From Streptomyces sp. CC0208 (GTDB lineage: Bacteria; Actinomycetota; Actinomycetes; Streptomycetales; Streptomycetaceae): a DNA stretch of 64,000 nucleotides. This document shows positions 36,464-44,992 of the stretch, one piece after another. Within the stretch, counting starts at the first letter, position 1. Every line of letters begins with the position of its first letter. The notes beneath the pieces were generated by a model, which worked only from the letters and a program-made list of their open reading frames with translations, searched no databases and was not told the origin of the DNA. Position numbers and translations under genes: made by a program. The DNA lies in the NCBI RefSeq assembly GCF_003443735.1, contig NZ_CP031969.1, positions 2,666,001-2,730,000 on the forward strand, given 5' to 3'.

Positions 36464-39400
36464 TCACTGTGTGACCGGCGCGTGGAGAGCCTCTGCCGGG
36501 AACAGTCCCAGCCGGTGCGCCACCGCCGCCGCTTCCCCCCGTCCGGAGACGCCGAGCTTGGCGAGGATGTTGGACACGTGGACGCTGGCCGTCTTCGGGG
36601 AGATGAAGAGTTCCTCGGCGATCTGGCGGTTGGTGCGGCCGAGGGTGACCAGGCGCAGGACGTCGCGTTCGCGGCCGGTGAGGCCGAGAGAGCGGAGCGG
36701 GTCGGACCGGTCGAGCACCGGGACCACCGCGGTCAGGGCGAGGCGGGCGCGTTGGGCGAGCAGCGTGACCGCGTCGGCGAGGGGCCGGGCGCCGAGATGC
36801 TCGGCGGCGGCATGGGCCAGGCGCAAAAGTTCGGTGGCCCGGTCGCGCTCGGGCTGTTCGGCGCCGCCGGGTACGGACAGGAGGGCCTCGGCGAGCCGGT
36901 GGCGGACGCGGGCGAGGTCAAAGGGGCGCCCCAGGGGCTCGACGGCGGTGATGGCCTCGCACCAGTGGTCCGGGGTGTCGGCGCTCTCGGCGCGCAGCAG
37001 TTCGGCGCGCAGCCAGCGTTCGTGGGCCAGCCAGACGGGCGCGTTGGTGGCGAGGGGCCTGGCGGCTTCCCGGATGCGGTCGAGGATCTTCGTGCGGTCC
37101 TGTTCGGCGACGGGCAGGCCGAGGCTGTCTGCCTCCATGGTGGCGGCGGTGAGCAGCAGGGGCCAGGCGTAGCGCTGGGTGCCGGGCGGGAAGCCGGAGT
37201 CCAGGACGCGTTCGAGTTCGGCGCGGGCGTCCAGGAGACGGCCTTCGCCGGCGGCGATACCGATGGTGATGTCGGCGAGGGGGAGTTCATGCTGGGGGGC
37301 CTGGTCGTGGGAGCCGAAGTAGCGGCGTGCAGAGGCCAGTTGACGTGCGGCTTCGGTCAGTTCGCCGCGGGCGAGCGAGAGCGCCGCCCGGTTCACGGCG
37401 TGGAAGCCGCGGGGCTTGGCGCTCTGGCCGACACGCTCGGCCTGGGAGGCGGCTTCCGCGGCCCGGTCCCAGTGGCCCAGGGAGTAGAGGGACTCGGCGA
37501 GGTTCCCCCACATCCAAGCCTCCTTGTCGGAGAGACCGTGCCGTCGTGCGTGGGTCAGCCCTTCCTGGAGGACCTCCACGGCTTCCCGGGAGCGGCCGAT
37601 GCTCTCGAGGGAGGAGGGCAGGTTGACGTAGGCGCGGCTGGCGACACTGGGGATGCCGTCGTCGAGGGTCCTGCGCAGCACGTCGAACATCTCGTCGAGG
37701 CCGGTCTCGACGCTGCCGGACTCCACCACCAGGCCGGCGAGGGTGAGGCGCGCGTTCATCTCGATCTCGCGGGCGCCGACCATGCGGGCGTAATCCACCG
37801 CGCGTTCGGCGGCCGAGAAGGCCTCCGGGCCGGGGACGTGCACATGGGACCAGTTGGCGACGGTGGACAGGACCTCGGCGTGCACCTCGGACGGCGGCAG
37901 GCCGCGGACCAGGTCCTCGGCGGTGGCCAGTTCGGCCCAGCCGTCGCCGCGGGCCAGCCCCTGGACGAGGTGGGAGCGCTGGACCCAGAACCAGGCCGCG
38001 CGCAGGGGGTCCCCGTCGTCCTCCAGGAGGTGCAGCGCCCGCTTGGTGATCTTCAGGGCGCGTTCGCGTTCGCCGCCCAGGCGCCCGGCGACGGCGGCCT
38101 CGGCCATCAGGTCGAGGTAGCGCAGCGGGGTGGTGGCCGGGACGCAGCCACAGGGCGGGTAGACCTCGGTGTAGTCGACGGGGCGCAGGGCGGCCCGGAC
38201 GTCCTCGGGGGCGGTGTCCCACAGCTCCATCGCGCGTTCCAGGAGCCGGAGTTGTTCGGAGTAGGCGTGCCGGCGACGGGCGGTGACGGAGGCGTCCAGG
38301 ACGGCGGGCAGCGCCTTCGCGGCGTCGTGGGCGCGGTACCAGTAGCTAGCCAGGCGCATGACCCGTTCGTCGGCGGGGACGAGTGTGGGGTCGGCCTCCA
38401 GGGCTTCGGCGTAACGGCGGTTGAGGCGGGAGCGTTCACCCGGCAGCAGGTCGTCGGCGACGGCCTCGCGGACCAGGGAGTGCCGGAAGCGGTAGCCGTC
38501 GCCGTCGGGCGCCGGGATGAGGATGTTGGCGTTCACGGCGACCCGCAGCGCCTCGATGAGGTCGTCCTCGGCGAGCCGGGTGACGGCGGCGAGCAGCCGG
38601 TACTCCACGGTGGATCCGCCCTCGGCGGCGACCCGGGCGACCCGCTGGGTGCTCTCGGGCAGCCCCTCGACGCGGACCAGGAGCAGGTCCCGGAGCGAGT
38701 CGGTGAGGCCGGTGCCGCAGCCCTCGGTGGCGCAGACGGCGAGTTCCTCGACGAAGAAGGCGTTGCCGTCGGAGCGTTCGAAGATGTCGTCGACCTGGGC
38801 GGGGTTGGGTTCGGTGGCGAGGATTCCGGCTATCTGACGGCTGACCTCGTCCCGGTTGAAGCGGCCGAGTTCGATGCGGCGGACCGTGCGCAGCCGGTCG
38901 AGTTCGGCGAGCAGGGGGCGCAGCGGGTGGCGGCGGTGGATGTCGTCGGAGCGGTAGGTGGCGAGGACGACCAGGCGGCCGGTGCGCAGGGTGCGGAAGA
39001 GGTAGGCCAGGAGGTGGCGGGTGGAGGCGTCGGCCCAGTGGAGGTCCTCCAGGGCGACGACGACGGTGCGCTCGGCGGCGACGCGTTCCAGGAGGCGGGC
39101 GGTGAGTTCGAAGAGGCGGGCCAGGCTCTCCTCGTCGTGGCGGCCGGTGCCCCGGGCGGGGATCGCCTCCCCGACCTCGGGCAGCAACCTGGCCAGTTCC
39201 TCCTCCTGACCCGCGGCCGCGGCGGCCAGTTCGTCGGGCAGGGCCCGGCGCAGGGCGCGCAGGGCGGTGGAGAAGGGTGCGAAGGGCAGTCCGTCGGCGC
39301 CGATCTCCACGCAACCGCCGAGGGCGACGACCGCACCCTGCCGGCAGGCGGCGGTGGCGAACTCCTCGACGAGCCGGGTCTTGCCGACGCCGGCTTCCCC

Positions 39401-39526
39401 GCCGAGCAGCAACGCCTGGGGCTCTCCCGCGGCGGCGCGGGCGAGCGCCTCGTTCAGGCTGTTCAGCTCTTCGGCGCGGCCGACGAACACGGGACTGACG
39501 GACCTGGTCTCCACGGGCCTGAGCAT
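36464..39526 (-). CDS. LAL-type (large ATP-binding LuxR) transcriptional regulator
   Basis: About 1020 residues. An AAA/STAND ATPase module starts at residue ~15: FVGRAEELNSL, Walker A LLLGGEAGVGKTRLVEEF, Walker B region VVALEDLHWADAST, sensor SDGNAFFVEEL. The long middle holds TPR-like helices (ALSLARGELTEAARQLASAR). The C-terminus is a LuxR HTH: LTGRERDVLRLVTLGRTNRQ then IAEELFISPKTASVHVSNIL. Such proteins are ATP-dependent activators, often of secondary metabolite or sugar-use genes; the target is not evident. ATG 39526 gives the family N-terminus but has no clear ribosome site; the message may be leaderless or start upstream in frame. Confidence 0.88.
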   Translation of the reverse strand: MLRPVETRSVSPVFVGRAEELNSLNEALARAAAGEPQALLLGGEAGVGKTRLVEEFATAACRQGAVVALGGCVEIGADGLPFAPFSTALRALRRALPDELAAAAAGQEEELARLLPEVGEAIPARGTGRHDEESLARLFELTARLLERVAAERTVVVALEDLHWADASTRHLLAYLFRTLRTGRLVVLATYRSDDIHRRHPLRPLLAELDRLRTVRRIELGRFNRDEVSRQIAGILATEPNPAQVDDIFERSDGNAFFVEELAVCATEGCGTGLTDSLRDLLLVRVEGLPESTQRVARVAAEGGSTVEYRLLAAVTRLAEDDLIEALRVAVNANILIPAPDGDGYRFRHSLVREAVADDLLPGERSRLNRRYAEALEADPTLVPADERVMRLASYWYRAHDAAKALPAVLDASVTARRRHAYSEQLRLLERAMELWDTAPEDVRAALRPVDYTEVYPPCGCVPATTPLRYLDLMAEAAVAGRLGGERERALKITKRALHLLEDDGDPLRAAWFWVQRSHLVQGLARGDGWAELATAEDLVRGLPPSEVHAEVLSTVANWSHVHVPGPEAFSAAERAVDYARMVGAREIEMNARLTLAGLVVESGSVETGLDEMFDVLRRTLDDGIPSVASRAYVNLPSSLESIGRSREAVEVLQEGLTHARRHGLSDKEAWMWGNLAESLYSLGHWDRAAEAASQAERVGQSAKPRGFHAVNRAALSLARGELTEAARQLASARRYFGSHDQAPQHELPLADITIGIAAGEGRLLDARAELERVLDSGFPPGTQRYAWPLLLTAATMEADSLGLPVAEQDRTKILDRIREAARPLATNAPVWLAHERWLRAELLRAESADTPDHWCEAITAVEPLGRPFDLARVRHRLAEALLSVPGGAEQPERDRATELLRLAHAAAEHLGARPLADAVTLLAQRARLALTAVVPVLDRSDPLRSLGLTGRERDVLRLVTLGRTNRQIAEELFISPKTASVHVSNILAKLGVSGRGEAAAVAHRLGLFPAEALHAPVTQ

Positions 39527-39666
39527 GACACGCGGGTCCGACAGGACGGCACTCGTTTTCGGGGCGGGCCCGGGTTCCCAACCGGCCCCGGTCGCGGGGA
39601 GGACGGCCGCGGTGGTGACCGCGGGGACGGGCAGAGCCGTACGGCCGTCCTCCCTTCCCCCGGCGC

Positions 39667-39885
39667 TCACGCCGTGCGCAGGAACCGGTGCCGCCGGGGG
39701 CGGCCGGTATGCGAATCTCCCCCAGTGCCGAAAGCCTGGGAGGTGCCCCCATCCGCGGTGCGTTCGGCGGCTTCGCGGCGGGCGGCGCGGCGGCCGCGCA
39801 GGGTCTCGCGGACGAGCCGCTCGTGCTCGGCCTGGCGGATGAGTTCGGCGGAGCGGTACTGGGAGAGTTCGTACTCGGCATACAT
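39667..39885 (-). CDS. Small Arg/Glu-rich conserved protein (72 aa)
   Basis: MYAEYELSQYRSAELIRQAE, then HERLVRETLRGRRAARREAAE, then a Gly/Thr linker and GRPRRHRFLRTA. The AAAGGA ribosome site 7 nt before ATG 39885 supports it. The first 45 residues should form one long charged helix. Similar short proteins occur widely in Streptomyces. It precedes the LAL regulator by 140 bp on the same strand and follows an unusual structured leader (39997-40065). Function unknown. Confidence 0.72.
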   Translation of the reverse strand: MYAEYELSQYRSAELIRQAEHERLVRETLRGRRAARREAAERTADGGTSQAFGTGGDSHTGRPRRHRFLRTA

Positions 39886-39996
39886 GGCGTGGTCCTTTTC
39901 GGAGTCGGTTTCGGGCTTCGCTTTCTGCGATGCCTCTACCTTCGTCTCCGAGGGGGGTGCGCCACATCGGGAGAGTTCCGCATCTTCGGGGGAGCC

Positions 39997-40065
39997 AGGG
40001 GCCTTAGACGCGCGGGAGGGGCCTCAGGAGCTCCGTAAGGTACCTACGGATGCCCTAAGGCCCCT
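39997..40065 (-). promoter_or_regulatory. Structured region with mutually exclusive hairpins
   Basis: On the minus strand the segment AGGGGCCTTAG (40065-40055) can pair with CTGAGGCCCCT (40027-40017, one G-T pair) or perfectly with CTAAGGCCCCT (40007-39997). Between them a hairpin TCCGTA...TACGGA forms on its own. It lies 17-85 nt after the stop of the membrane protein gene and 112-180 nt before the 72-residue ORF, so it is either a complex terminator or a switching leader. Confidence 0.5.
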
Positions 40066-40081
40066 CGTGACCTGCGGTTGT

Positions 40082-40666
40082 TCAGCTCGTGGAGGGCAGG
40101 TCCAGCAGGATGCCGGTGTACTTGAGGACGGCCAGGAGCAGGCCGACGACCCCGAGCGCGACGCCGCCCCAGGCGACGGACTTGATCCACACGGCCTGCG
40201 GCTTGCCGGGAGCACCGAAGGCGGGCCGGGCCAGCACGCCGACACCGACGACCAGGGCGAGCAGCGCGAAGAGGCCGCCCCACAGCGCGGTGGTCTGCCA
40301 GGCGTCGCCGTAGACCTCCTTGACCTGCTTGGCGACGCTCGCGGTGGACGAGGTCTGGAGCTGGCCGACGAGGGTCTCGCGGGCGGCGGCCACGGTGCCG
40401 ATCCAGCTGCCGGTGAGCGAGACCAGACCGAGCGCGGCGGAGACGACGGCGCCCGCGCCCTGGCCGACGCCGGTGGGGCCCTCCTCCCCGGCGACCTCGG
40501 GCAGCTCGCCCTCGTCGTCGGCGGTGACCTCGTCGTCGGCCGTGGTGTCCTCGGCCTCCGTCACCTCGTCGGTCTTGGCGACGCTCACCTTCTGCTCGTC
40601 GGTCGTGGCCTCGGCGCCCGTCTCGGCACCGGTTTCGTCAGCTGTCTTCGTTCCCATGTCGGGCAC
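40082..40666 (-). CDS. Membrane protein with acidic N-terminus (194 aa)
   Basis: Residues 1-65 are strongly acidic and Thr-rich (ADETGAETGAEATTDEQ), cytoplasmic and probably disordered. Then come three hydrophobic segments: GAGAVVSAALGLVSLTG, TALWGGLFALLALVVGVGVL and SVAWGGVALGVVGLLLAVLKY. No enzyme motif. GTG 40666 has AGGA 8 nt upstream; ATG 40657 is an alternative. I do not recognise the family beyond a conserved actinobacterial membrane protein. Confidence 0.75.
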   Translation of the reverse strand: MPDMGTKTADETGAETGAEATTDEQKVSVAKTDEVTEAEDTTADDEVTADDEGELPEVAGEEGPTGVGQGAGAVVSAALGLVSLTGSWIGTVAAARETLVGQLQTSSTASVAKQVKEVYGDAWQTTALWGGLFALLALVVGVGVLARPAFGAPGKPQAVWIKSVAWGGVALGVVGLLLAVLKYTGILLDLPSTS

Positions 40667-40692
40667 CGTACGGATCCTGTCTGAGAGGTTTC

Positions 40693-41268
40693 TTAATGAT
40701 CGTTCCGGGCTGCACGCGCACGTGCCTCACGCCACTCGGGGGCGAGAATCGACCACACCTCGAGGTCGTGCCGTACGCCACGATAGGGGTGCGCCTGACG
40801 GCGGACTCCGTCGCGGGTCATGCCCAGGCGGCGGGCGACGTTGATGCTGGCCGTGTTTCCGGACGCGGCGACCCATTCGATCCGGTGGATTCCGCGTTCC
40901 TCGACCACCCAGTCGATCAGCACCCGCATGGCCCGGGTGATCAGTCCGCGGCCGGTCGCGGCGGGCTCCAGCCAGCAGCCGACCTCGCAGTTGCCCTGCT
41001 CGGCGTCGAGGTTCAGGGTCAGGACTCCGCCGACGAGCTTTCCGTCCAGCCAGATGCCGTGGTAGCCGCCGGTGTCGTCGGCGCGCATCCGGGCGTAGCG
41101 CTGGAGCGTCTCGCGCGCGGAGGCCACGTCGACGGCCTGGGAGCCGAAGGGGATGAACTGCCCGATGAACTCGCGGCCCCGCTCCAGGTTGGCCAGGAAC
41201 TCCTCCGCGTGCCACGGCTCGAGGGGCCGCAGTTCGGCCCGGTCGTCACCCAGCGATATCGCGTACAT
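40693..41268 (-). CDS. GNAT acetyltransferase, RimJ/RimL type
   Basis: A 191-residue acetyl-CoA-dependent N-acetyltransferase. Signatures: AELRPLEPWHAEEFLANLER at the start, GGYHGIWLDGKLVGGVLTLN (beta4), CEVGCWLEPAATGRGLITRAMR (acetyl-CoA site, related to QxxGxG/A) and HRIEWVAASGNTASINVARR with GMTRDGVRRQA, typical of ribosomal-protein or other N-terminal Ser/Ala acetylases. ATG 41268 lies inside the 3' end of the MmpL gene (23-nt overlap), so translation is probably coupled. Confidence 0.88.
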   Translation of the reverse strand: MYAISLGDDRAELRPLEPWHAEEFLANLERGREFIGQFIPFGSQAVDVASARETLQRYARMRADDTGGYHGIWLDGKLVGGVLTLNLDAEQGNCEVGCWLEPAATGRGLITRAMRVLIDWVVEERGIHRIEWVAASGNTASINVARRLGMTRDGVRRQAHPYRGVRHDLEVWSILAPEWREARARAARNDH

Positions 41269-43474
41269 CCCCGTCCCGCTCCTTCTCCAGCTCCTCCACG
41301 ACCTCGTCCAGCCTTTCATGCGCGGCACGGCATTCGGGCGGTTCGATGCTGATGCGCGGCATCCGGCGGTCCAGCCAGCCCGGCAGCCACCAGTTGGCGC
41401 CGCCGAGCAGGTGCATGAGGGCGGGCACCAGCAAGGTGCGCAGGACGAAGGCGTCGAGGGCCACGGCGGCGGCGAGCGCGATGCCGAACATGGCGATCAC
41501 GCGGTCGCCGCTGAGGACGAAGGCGAGGAAGACGGAGATCATGATGACCGCCGCGGAGTTGATCACCCGGCTGGTCTCGGCGAGGCCGACGCGGACGGCC
41601 CGCCGGTTGTCGCCGGTCTCCAGCCACTCCTCGTACATCCGGCTGACCAGGAACACCTGGTAGTCCATGGAGAGCCCGAAAAGCACCGAGACCATGATCA
41701 CGGGAAGGAAGGGTTCGATGGGCCCGGCGCGGCCCAGCCCCAGCAGTTCGCTCCCCCAGCCCCACTGGAAGATCGCCACGACCACTCCGAAGGCGGCGGC
41801 GACGGCGGCGACGTTCATCGCCGCGGCCTTCAGCGGGATGCCGACGGAGCGGAAGGCGAGCAGGAGCAGCAGACAGCCCAGGCCGATGACGACGCCGACG
41901 AACAGGGGCAGTTTGCCGACGATGACGTCCGCGAAGTCGTCGTAGGAGGCGGTCATCCCGCCGACGTGGATGTCGAGCGTGGTGCCGGTCTCGGCGCGCG
42001 GCAGCACGTCGGTGCGCAGCCGGTCCACGAGGTCGCTGGTCTGCTGGGACTGAGGGGCCGAATCGGGGACGATCGTGAAATAGGCGAGGTCGCCGCCGGT
42101 GTCGTAGGTCACCGGAGTGGTGGAGGCGATGCCCTCGGTGGTGCGCAGGGTCGCGTCGAGGTTGTCGAGGAGGAGCTTGTCCTCGGCACCGTCGACCGGG
42201 GTCACCAGCGTCAGCGGACCGTTGACACCGGGGCCGAAGCCCCGCGCGAGCAGGTCGTAGGCCTGCCGGGTGGTCGAGGACCGCGGGTCGTTGCCCTGGT
42301 CGGAGCTGCCGAGGCGCAGGCCCAGGGTGGGCAGGGCGAGGACGGTGATGACCAGCAGGGCGATCGCGCCGAGCAGCTTGGGGTGCCGTTCGACGAACGC
42401 GGACCAGCGGTGGGCGAACCCGGTCGGCAGTTCGGGCTGGGGCCCGTGCTCGGTGAGCCGGCGCCGCTCGCGCCGGCTCAGGGCACGCATGCCGATGAGG
42501 GAGAGCAGGGCGGGCAGCAGGGTCACCGACGCGGCGACGGTGAGGACGACGGTCAGGGAGGCGGCGATCGCGACGCCGTTGAGGAAGCCGAGCCGGAGGA
42601 TCAGCATCCCCAGCAGGGCGATGCACACCGTGGCACCCGCGAAGACGACGGCGCGCCCGGTGGTGGTGACGGCGTTCTCGATGGACTCGGTGACGCTCAG
42701 CCCGCGTTTCAGGCCGCGCCGGTGTCTGGTGACGATGAAGAGCGCGTAGTCGATGCCGACGCCGAGCCCGATCAGCATGCCGAGCATGGGCGCGAAGTCG
42801 GCGACGGTCATGGCGTGTCCGAGCAGCACGATCCCGGCGTACGCGGTGCCGACGCTCACCAGCGCGGTGGCGATGGGCAGCAGGGAGGCGGCGAGCGAGC
42901 CGAACGCCAGGAACAGCACGAGGGCGGCGACGAACACGCCGACGATCTCGGCGACATGCCCGCCCGAGGACTCGGTGAGGGCGACGGCGCTGCCGCCCAG
43001 CTCCACCTGGAGCCCGTCGGCCTCGGCGTCCTTGGCGGTGTCCACCACGGCCTTCGGCTCGGAGGCGTCGATGTCCTCGGCCGAGTCGTCGAAGGTGACG
43101 GTGGCGTACGCGGTGTGCCCGTCGGCGCTGACCCGGCCGGCGCCCGGGTCGTCGTACGGGCCGACCACGGCGGCCACGCCGGGCAGGTCCGCGATCCTGC
43201 CCAGGGTCGCGGTCATCGTCTGCTCGACGTCGGCGTCCCGGACCGAGCCCGAGGTGACGTGCCAGACGACGGTGTCGCTGTCGCCGTCAAGTTGCGAGAA
43301 GCCGTCCTGGAGCAGCTGGGTGGCACGGCCCGACTCGGTGCCCGGGACCTCGTAGTCGTTCGAGTAGGCGGACCCGGCGACGGCGGCGCCCGCGCTCACT
43401 CCGCCGAGGGCGAGGAGCCACAGGAGAACGACGACCAGGCGTCGTCGGACACACCAGCGTGCGAGGGCTGCCAC
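41246..43474 (-). CDS. MmpL/RND-family membrane transporter
   Basis: A 742-residue protein with twelve predicted membrane helices in two repeats (1+5 twice) and two extracytoplasmic domains. The characteristic proton-relay Asp-Tyr pairs are present in both halves: IGLGVGIDYALFIVTRH and LFGLSMDYQVFLVSRM. Related to ActII-3 and MmpL proteins that export lipids or antibiotics. The N-terminus WCVRRRLVVVLLWLLAL is typical. GTG 43474 has GGGAG 9 nt upstream. The gene is followed by an overlapping GNAT gene. Substrate unknown. Confidence 0.92.
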   Translation of the reverse strand: MAALARWCVRRRLVVVLLWLLALGGVSAGAAVAGSAYSNDYEVPGTESGRATQLLQDGFSQLDGDSDTVVWHVTSGSVRDADVEQTMTATLGRIADLPGVAAVVGPYDDPGAGRVSADGHTAYATVTFDDSAEDIDASEPKAVVDTAKDAEADGLQVELGGSAVALTESSGGHVAEIVGVFVAALVLFLAFGSLAASLLPIATALVSVGTAYAGIVLLGHAMTVADFAPMLGMLIGLGVGIDYALFIVTRHRRGLKRGLSVTESIENAVTTTGRAVVFAGATVCIALLGMLILRLGFLNGVAIAASLTVVLTVAASVTLLPALLSLIGMRALSRRERRRLTEHGPQPELPTGFAHRWSAFVERHPKLLGAIALLVITVLALPTLGLRLGSSDQGNDPRSSTTRQAYDLLARGFGPGVNGPLTLVTPVDGAEDKLLLDNLDATLRTTEGIASTTPVTYDTGGDLAYFTIVPDSAPQSQQTSDLVDRLRTDVLPRAETGTTLDIHVGGMTASYDDFADVIVGKLPLFVGVVIGLGCLLLLLAFRSVGIPLKAAAMNVAAVAAAFGVVVAIFQWGWGSELLGLGRAGPIEPFLPVIMVSVLFGLSMDYQVFLVSRMYEEWLETGDNRRAVRVGLAETSRVINSAAVIMISVFLAFVLSGDRVIAMFGIALAAAVALDAFVLRTLLVPALMHLLGGANWWLPGWLDRRMPRISIEPPECRAAHERLDEVVEELEKERDGDVRDIAG

Positions 43475-43524
43475 GAATGTGCTCCCAGGGATGGTGAATT
43501 GTGGATCTTTGACCGGGAACAGTC

Positions 43525-43539
43525 GTTCATGTGGTGAAC
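43525..43539. promoter_or_regulatory. Palindrome GTTCA-5-TGAAC upstream of the MmpL gene
   Basis: Perfect 5-bp arms, 51-65 nt before the MmpL start. Possible operator. The 205-bp gap 43475-43679 is relatively AT-rich and has no gene. Confidence 0.3.
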
Positions 43540-43679
43540 AGCCCGCAAAGAACGCATGAGCAATGTGTGCACCACTCTTGCAGGCAAAAGTGATCGTTTA
43601 CCGCGATCGTGCGCTTGTTCACAGGAGTGGGAGGCAGATCACAGGACAGTAACGGTCACTCTGTCACGTCCGCCGGACC

Positions 43680-43985
43680 TCAGTCGAACTGGTCGCCCCA
43701 TGCCATCACCATCACACCGACGATCAGCAGCCACAGCGCTCTGCGGGTGCGTCCCCGGGAGCCAAGGACCGCCGCGAGCGCGCACACGACGGCGCCGAAG
43801 GCGTAGGCCGTCGGCACGAGCGCGGGGTCGGAGCCGGCCGCCCGGAGCGCCGCCGCGGCCAGACCGGCGAGCGCCAGCAGGGCGCCGGTGCCGGAGGCCG
43901 TCCAGCGGGCCCGCCGCGCGTCCAGCCCCTGGCCGTCGTACTCCTCCTGTATGTCGGATGGCTCGGAATTCGCAGGACCGTTCAT
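43680..43985 (-). CDS. Small membrane protein (101 aa)
   Basis: A 35-residue acidic cytoplasmic N-terminus (ANSEPSDIQEEYDGQG) is followed by three hydrophobic segments: GTGALLALAGLAAAALRAAG, LVPTAYAFGAVVCALAAVLG and RRALWLLIVGVMVMAWGDQ. ATG 43985, no clear family or enzyme motif. Lies upstream of the MmpL gene on the same strand but 205 bp away. Function unknown. Confidence 0.75.
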   Translation of the reverse strand: MNGPANSEPSDIQEEYDGQGLDARRARWTASGTGALLALAGLAAAALRAAGSDPALVPTAYAFGAVVCALAAVLGSRGRTRRALWLLIVGVMVMAWGDQFD

Positions 43986-44125
43986 GGCGGGCGAGCGTAG
44001 CGTGTTCCGCTGAGACTGCCGGGCCTTCTCAGGCCCCCGACCGAAGCAGGTGCATTGTTTGAGCGTCCGACCGAGCTCCGCCGTACCCCTTTCCGTCTCT
44101 CAGGACTCAAGGAGCCCGTTCACCG

Positions 44126-44941
44126 ATGCCAGACGACATCACCCCGAGGACCTCGCAGACCTCGAATGAGGACCTCACCCGGCGGCTGACCCAGGCCCGT
44201 TACCCCCGCAGCAACAGCTACGACGCCCGCTGGGTCGTCGAGAACCAGATGGGCCCGAACGCGCTGTGGCTGCTGGAGTGGCTCGCGCCCGCCCTGGGCC
44301 TGGACACCCTGCGCCCCTGCGCCCGCGTGCTCGACCTGGGCTGCGGCCGGGCGATGACCTCGGTCTTCCTGGCCAGGGAGTACGACGTCCAGGTCACCGC
44401 GGCCGACCTGTGGGTCAAGCCCGACGAGAACGCGAAGCGCATCGCCGAGGCCGGTTTCGCCGACCGGGTGCTGCCCGTGCACGCCGAGGCGCACGACCTG
44501 CCGTTCGCCGAGGCGAGCTTCGACGCGATCGTGAGCATCGACGCGTACCAGTACTTCGGCACGAACGACCTCTATCTGCCCACGCTGACCCGGCTGTTGA
44601 AGCCGGGCGGGAAGATCGGGATCGTCGTGCCCGCGGTACGGGAGGAGCTCACGGGGGACGAGCCCCCCGAGCACCTCAAGCCCTTCTGGGACCCCGGTTT
44701 CTGGGCGTTCCACTCCGCCGACTGGTGGCGGCGCCAGTGGACGCGCAGCGGGGCCATCGAGGTCGAGACCGCCGAGTGGCAGCCCGACGGCTGGAAGGAC
44801 TGGCTGCTGTGGAGCGAGGTCTGCGCCGCGGAGAGCCCCTACCCGTGGATGGCCGACATGGCCCGCGACTCGGTGGATCTGATGCACGCCGACGAGGGCC
44901 GGACGCTCGGATTCGTACGGCTCGTAGGACGCCGTAAGTAG
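44126..44941 (+). CDS. SAM-dependent methyltransferase (class I)
   Basis: A 271-residue enzyme. The SAM-binding motif I is RVLDLGCGRAMTSVFLA, acidic loop VTAADLWV, motif II region AEAHDLPFAEASFDAIVSID, motif III LLKPGGKIGIVVP. The C-terminal half is rich in Trp (WDPGFWAFHSADWWRRQW), which may shape the substrate pocket. It resembles small-molecule methyltransferases (Methyltransf_11/25); substrate unknown. ATG 44126 follows AAGGAG by about 10 nt. Confidence 0.9.
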   Translation: MPDDITPRTSQTSNEDLTRRLTQARYPRSNSYDARWVVENQMGPNALWLLEWLAPALGLDTLRPCARVLDLGCGRAMTSVFLAREYDVQVTAADLWVKPDENAKRIAEAGFADRVLPVHAEAHDLPFAEASFDAIVSIDAYQYFGTNDLYLPTLTRLLKPGGKIGIVVPAVREELTGDEPPEHLKPFWDPGFWAFHSADWWRRQWTRSGAIEVETAEWQPDGWKDWLLWSEVCAAESPYPWMADMARDSVDLMHADEGRTLGFVRLVGRRK

Positions 44942-44944
44942 CCG

Positions 44945-44978
44945 TACGGCCCCGGAGGACCTGTCCTCCGGGGCCGTA
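44945..44978. terminator. Bidirectional terminator between the methyltransferase gene and gatB
   Basis: Perfect 16-bp stem TACGGCCCCGGAGGAC with its complement, 2-nt loop, lying between two convergent genes. No T-tract. Confidence 0.82.
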
Positions 44979-44992
44979 CCGCGTGGTTTCGC

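Noticed and set aside
36482..40684. A 1400-codon plus-strand open frame opposite the LAL regulator
   Set aside because: Same cause: GC-driven antisense frame over a gene with clear ATPase and HTH motifs.
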